From Linnemannia hyalina (Eukaryota; Mortierellomycota; Mortierellomycetes; Mortierellales; Mortierellaceae), in NCBI GenBank assembly GCA_019671135.1, contig JAHRHY010000024.1:558001-622000 (forward strand): DNA of 64,000 bases, read 5' to 3'. Both the position numbers and the translations under genes were made by a program. Below the pieces are notes generated by a model. That model saw only the letters and a program-made list of their open reading frames with translations. It was not told where the DNA came from and made no database searches. Within the stretch, counting starts at the first letter, position 1. Every line of letters starts with the position of its first letter. This document shows, in pieces, positions 59,824 through 64,000 of the stretch.

Positions 59824-62063
59824 TTAGATGACCTTGGTGATGCTATGGATGATCTCTTCCTTAGTAATCAAGTGGCATGTCTTCTCAATCAACCCAAGGA
59901 GGCTGTTAATATCCCGCGACCACTCGTTCAAAACCTCGTTGGCGTGCTTGGACTTCGCAAACGAAACAAGGCCCGCTGGACGATCAATCTTGGCATAGAT
60001 CGTCTTGGACACAACCAACTTGGACAAGAACTCCTCGCAATCCTTGTCTGGCAGGTCCAGCAGCTGTGTCAGACGCTTCGTCGTAATGCGTGTGTAGTAT
60101 TTGGCAATCACACGAATGTTCTATTGGGTTGAAAGAATAATGTATGATTAGTGTATTGGCACACAGTCAGCGTAAGGGAAAGTAAGAGTGAGTAACAATT
60201 AACCAGCTCCAAGAGAGTACTTACGTGTTCGACGACGCGGTTGTGGAGCTCCTTCAGTCTCTTCCTGGCGGCCTCGTCACCTGTAGCCAAAGCGGTGTTC
60301 TGGCCCAATGTGGGACCATAGATCTGCTCAATCATGGCCCAGCGCATCAACTCCGTGGTAATAAAGCACTTCAACAAGTCCCTGTAGACGGGGGTATCGA
60401 CTTCATCTGCCTCAATGTACACTCTCTGGATCAGATCAGACTGCTCGTTGTCGAAAGGAGCAAGAACAACGAACAACACTGCGTTCTCAACAGCCTAATA
60501 TTGCATTACCATAACATGGATGAGAAAAACGATATTAGTGCTAATCCTTGAATAGAGATGTAAATGATCCTGTCGAGAACGACGATATTAAGGCGTTGAT
60601 AGTTACCTTCTTGGCTTGCGCTGGGTCTGCCTTGACGATAGGGGTATCGTAGATTTGCCGGTAGTGCTTGCAGGCTTGCAAGTACTCGTTCTCATGCAAA
60701 GAGTACTCAATCATCAAGTCGTAGAAGCGAAGTTTCAAGTCCTATATACCAGTTGGAAAAGGGAAATGAGTAGTGTCAGACACTGTTTTCGATAAATGCT
60801 TCCAGACAACAGATTTCACGCTCAACGGCTCTAGTGCTGAACGACGGGGTGCCTAGTGCTCATACCTGGACCTCGGTCTCCTTGAAATATCTGATGTTGA
60901 TTTTTTTGCTGATAATGTTGGCGCGGACATAGTCTCTCTTCAGCAGGCAGAGACGCATCTGCTCCAGAATGAAATCGGTCTTTTCGCGCTTCTCCATCGA
61001 TCCAAATGTCTCGACCTAGCATTTCAAACAACAAGCATGTGCTGAGTATTAGATGCCTGTCCAATACGATGTATGCCTGCGTTCCTGTTGCGACTGTCAG
61101 CAACGGAATTGAGGTCAAGATGTGTTACCTGAAGGTCCTGCATGATATCGGCCGCCTCATTCACGTTGCCCTCCTCCTCCTTGATCTTGGCAAGAATACG
61201 GGTCACACGAGCGCGCTCCACTTCCAAGTACACCTAATTCATGAGAACATTCACAAAACAGAAAGCAAGGTTAGTAAACGGTGTTCATTTCAGCACGACT
61301 TTCCTCCAGGAGAGCTAATGTTGTCGAATAATGACCAATAAAAACAATAGTCTTTGCTCCGCTACCTTTCCGTCTGTGACAGTCCTGAGGGTATCGATGA
61401 GCTCGAGCTTGGTCTTCATGTCGGGGGTCTTCTCGAGGCACTCCATCGACTCCTGGATCATCCTTGTGATGGCCTGCTTCAACTGGCCGTGCTTCTTCGA
61501 GAGGAGGACGATGTACTCCTGCATTAACTTCCAATCCTGAGCCTCGAATGTCAACTGGATAAACTTTTTCAAAACGCGTGTGCTGGAAGCGAGATCAGCA
61601 GCCTAGATGGACGAGAAAGTGAGGCAAATGGAAGGGTTGGTTAGTGGTCTTCCGATACTCACACGAAGCACAGGTTGATCAATTGATAGTATGCCAATGA
61701 AGGGGTTGTCCAACGTTAGCCACAGGATCAGAAAGAGCATAACTTACAGAGCGGGTCTGCTTCTCAAGAGCCAACAGCTGCTCGAAAGACTTGGTGATCT
61801 GTCCGCTCTATTAGCAAAAGTTGTCAACGTTGGTGAAAGGAGAGTCTGTTAGATAATTGATCCATGGTACCGAGCGTTTTATGAGCTCCTCGCAAAAAGG
61901 TAACAGCTATGTCCAGCAAGAAAGGCCATTGCAAATGACGTTTGCTGTCTTGCGCAACAGCAAGAAATACAGGGTGTACCTTGGCATGGGCCTCAATCTC
62001 TGGGAACTGGGCCTCGACGATAGCCGAGCAGTCCTTCTCCATCTTTTGAATTGGCTCGTCCAT
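59824..62063 (-). CDS. RPN5: 26S proteasome regulatory subunit Rpn5 (PSMD12)
   Basis: Eight exons on the minus strand (62063-61980, 61807-61748, 61602-61366, 61233-61129, 61015-60866, 60741-60607, 60494-60225, 60120-59824) join in phase to 445 residues, the same length as yeast Rpn5. The N-terminal helical repeats carry [51 protein letters not shown] and [33 protein letters not shown]. Next are [19 protein letters not shown] and YYRLMIEY-like [29 protein letters not shown]. The PCI domain near the end has [26 protein letters not shown] and the final helix [27 protein letters not shown]. Rpn5 is a scaffold of the proteasome lid and is known to be shared with the COP9 complex in some fungi. It is divergent from SGF29, 400 bases apart. 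Confidence 0.96.
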
Positions 62064-62463
62064 GGTGAGTAGTTGTTAAAGTTGCTTGTTTGTTGAGGTG
62101 TCTTGTTGGGGCACTTGGTATCGATGCTGGTATGTGGTTATTGTAGGTGGTTGTCTTGCTGCTGAGAGTGTTGTTGTCCTGTGGTGTGAGATAAAAAGTG
62201 TTTGAATGTAAAGTAAAAGAAGAAGGGGCGGAGTGGTCGAGTGGGTGGTCGGTATGTCTGTCCAGTTGGTTTCGTGCTTGCGCGTTCTGAGGCGAATACG
62301 CGCTCACTCTTTCTCTTTGTCATCAACGAATACGATCACGTCCACATCCGGTGATGTCATCAGGAACAACTGGGCAAGGCCCAATTGGGCGATTCTCACT
62401 TGCCCAACCTCTGGGCCAGAACAAATAGCTTTCACACAAGACTAGGACCTCTATTACAAAACC
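62064..62463. promoter_or_regulatory. shared divergent promoter of RPN5 and SGF29
   Basis: The 400 bases between two divergent start codons must hold both promoters. Visible elements are a 12-bp palindrome GCCCAATTGGGC (62379-62390) set among other TGGGC/GCCCA strings, and GTGATGTCATC (62351-62361), close to an ATF/CREB site. No TATA box is evident near either start. No copy of the yeast proteasome element GGTGGCAAA is seen. Confidence 0.5.
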
Positions 62464-64000
62464 ATGGCAGACAGGAAGAATCATCGGCTAGGAGCAGGAG
62501 CACCTGCAGGACTCTCGGGAAGTGTAACTAATGGAGGGACGACTGCAGGAGGTCTAGCGGCCACTGCTGCTGTTGGTGCTACTGCCACACGGATATTGTC
62601 AATGGACGACCCTCTGGACGAGTTTGCAGTCTGGAAGAACATTCAGGTCGAGCTTCAACGCCTGGCCGACATCAGGGACAGGAGTGATGACATCATCCTC
62701 AACCTCGACAAAGTCCCCGAAGGTGAATATTTACACAACCTATGGGAACAACATAGGCACCTAGGGTAATTGGATGCAATGCTAAGGTGGTTCCTATTCC
62801 ATATCTGACAAGAACGTCTCTTGATTTATTTGACTGCCCGCCACTAATGTATCAGGACGACCGAACAGGTCTTCGTTGTGTCAAGAAGCAGTTGAAAAAG
62901 CCAGAGAAGAACGAGAGTAAGTAACATATTTCTTTGTACCACCTATCACTCAGATATTCACTCCAACTCAATAAACAGATCTCTTCAACGAATACTTACA
63001 ATTGCTATCCCTTTTCGACGCGCTTATTCCCAGGATCATCCAAAGGGCATTGGAGGGCGTGAACATTCTGATAACTTTGCGCGACAGCGATGCCAATGGT
63101 ATGCAGGAAACAATTGGCAGTTGCTCTGAGACGCGGATCATGAATCAGCACATGGACAGGCAGAGCTAACAACCTCGTCACACGACACTTCTATTTCATG
63201 TCTAGCGGACAACTCACCAGAAGGAAAGAGAAAGAAACGTAAGATTGAGGCAGAAGGACTCATCTCCAACTCAAAAAAGATCCGAAGGTACCGATTGAAG
63301 GCTATGGAGTTACGCTTGTATCCGGAGAACCAGGACGGCATTGATTCAGAATTGATCGATCTAACTTTAGGCTACTTTTCGACTATTTTTTGTAGATACT
63401 CTGCTGCAGACACGAACGGGATCATACCTGTTGGACATCAGGTATGACAGTACTACTGGACAGAGGAAACATGCTGTCAAGCGTTTGTTGCCCATTCATA
63501 GACTTTTGTCCGCTCGCCTACTAACAACCTTTGACATCTCTTGTTCACCTTTAGGTGGCAGCAAGGACACCAAAGGACAAGAACAAAGTGGAAGAATGGA
63601 TCCTGGCTCGGGTTTTGTCATACTCATCTGAGAAGAAGTAACGTTGCGGCGACTTTCTTGTGTATTCCATACTGATGGAAACATACTATGGATACGGATC
63701 TGACCTACTTCACATCTCTCCTCATCCTTTTGTGTCTCGTTAGATATGTTGTGGAAGATGATGAGGCTGACGACTATGGCAAGAAGATGTACGACCTCTC
63801 TCTCTCTCTCTCTCTCTGTCAATCACTTGTTTCGCGAACTTTATCCTCAATCGATCATACTAACTCATCTTCCTCCTTTTTTTTCCTTTCTGTTTGTAGG
63901 ACGTACACGCTGAGCGCAAGGAGTGTGATTATGATTATGGACGATCAGGAGGCAGTTCCCGAGTTCCCCACTGGGCACACCGTACTGGCATTATATCCCT
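62464..64000 (+). CDS. SGF29: SAGA-associated factor 29, 3' partial
   Basis: The start codon is at 62464 and coding runs off the right edge. Exons seen: 62464-62722, 62856-62916, 62979-63098, 63206-63287, 63396-63441, 63555-63637, 63746-63788 and 63900-64000. The N-terminus is Gly/Ala-rich, then helical (ELQRLADIRDRSDDIILNLDKVPEG; EAVEKAREERE; NEYLQLLSLFDALIPRIIQ), with a basic stretch KRKKRKIEAEGL. The tandem Tudor domain begins at PVGHQVAARTPKDKNKVEEWILARVLSY and continues YVVEDDEADDYGKKMTYTLSARSVIMI to GHTVLALYP, the characteristic Sgf29 order. In this family the Tudor pair binds H3K4me2/3 and anchors SAGA to promoters. One join is unresolved: exon 2 in the frame that continues exon 1 is one base out of phase with exon 3, although the other joins fit. 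Confidence 0.85.
63797..63817. repeat. (CT)n microsatellite in an SGF29 intron
   Basis: About ten CT dinucleotides lie just after the donor site following the exon that ends at 63788. Confidence 0.85.

Overview
The window is nuclear DNA of an early-diverging fungus, most probably Mucoromycota (Mortierella-like). Protein-coding genes carry several short GT-AG introns, mostly 70-140 bases. They include a fungal-type plasma-membrane H+-ATPase, a 445-residue Rpn5 and a fungal SNF1-activating-type kinase. A true 24-mer ferritin and an MT-A70 methyltransferase are also present, a combination that points away from Dikarya. The genus is inference; no marker gene (rDNA) is present.

Layout. 1-1.8 kb: 3' part of an unrecognised protein gene. 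5.4-9.1 kb (minus): CaMKK/Sak1-like protein kinase. 12.0-12.9 kb (plus): ferritin, with two exact copies of the fungal iron-GATA-factor consensus about 340-390 bases upstream. 15.0-21.1 kb (plus): an 1858-residue, mostly disordered Q/S/P/G-rich protein. 21.4-36.1 kb: a retrotransposon-rich block with two identical tRNA-Ala(AGC) genes, a third tRNA-Ala fragment, one near-full-length LINE with intact ORF2 (minus), and three 3' fragments of a second, RNase H-bearing LINE family (plus), one nested inside another. It also holds lineage-specific or decaying genes and several strong hairpins. 36.3-39.6 kb (minus): MT-A70 methyltransferase with an N-terminal Myb/SANT-like domain. 40.6-41.9 kb (plus): very-long-chain enoyl-CoA reductase (TSC13). 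42.7-43.3 kb: gene remnant. 45.1-46.7 kb (plus): ornithine aminotransferase, convergent with a mitochondrial SLC25 carrier at 47.7-49.8 kb. 50.4-53.2 kb (minus): PMA1. 56.8-59.3 kb (minus): large secretory-pathway or membrane-anchored protein. 59.8-62.1 kb (minus): RPN5, sharing a 400-base divergent promoter with SGF29 (62.5 kb to the right edge, plus).

How they relate. Most host genes are independent housekeeping functions: iron storage, lipid elongation, proton pumping, proteasome and SAGA chromatin reading. Two points of context stand out. Ornithine aminotransferase sits beside a carrier that resembles basic-amino-acid carriers. The MT-A70/Myb fusion suits a DNA N6-adenine methyltransferase, a modification known to be abundant in early-diverging fungi. 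The 21-36 kb block looks shaped by repeated LINE insertion at or near tRNA-Ala genes.

Limits: all splice sites were placed by eye from GT-AG consensus and reading-frame continuity. For ten of the coding genes (kinase, ferritin, disordered protein, MT-A70, TSC13, CAR2, carrier, PMA1, the intron-less secretory protein and RPN5) the exon lengths sum to whole codon counts. The gene at 1 kb, the gene at 30-31.5 kb and SGF29 have unresolved joins. No homology search was possible, so family names rest on recognisable motifs.
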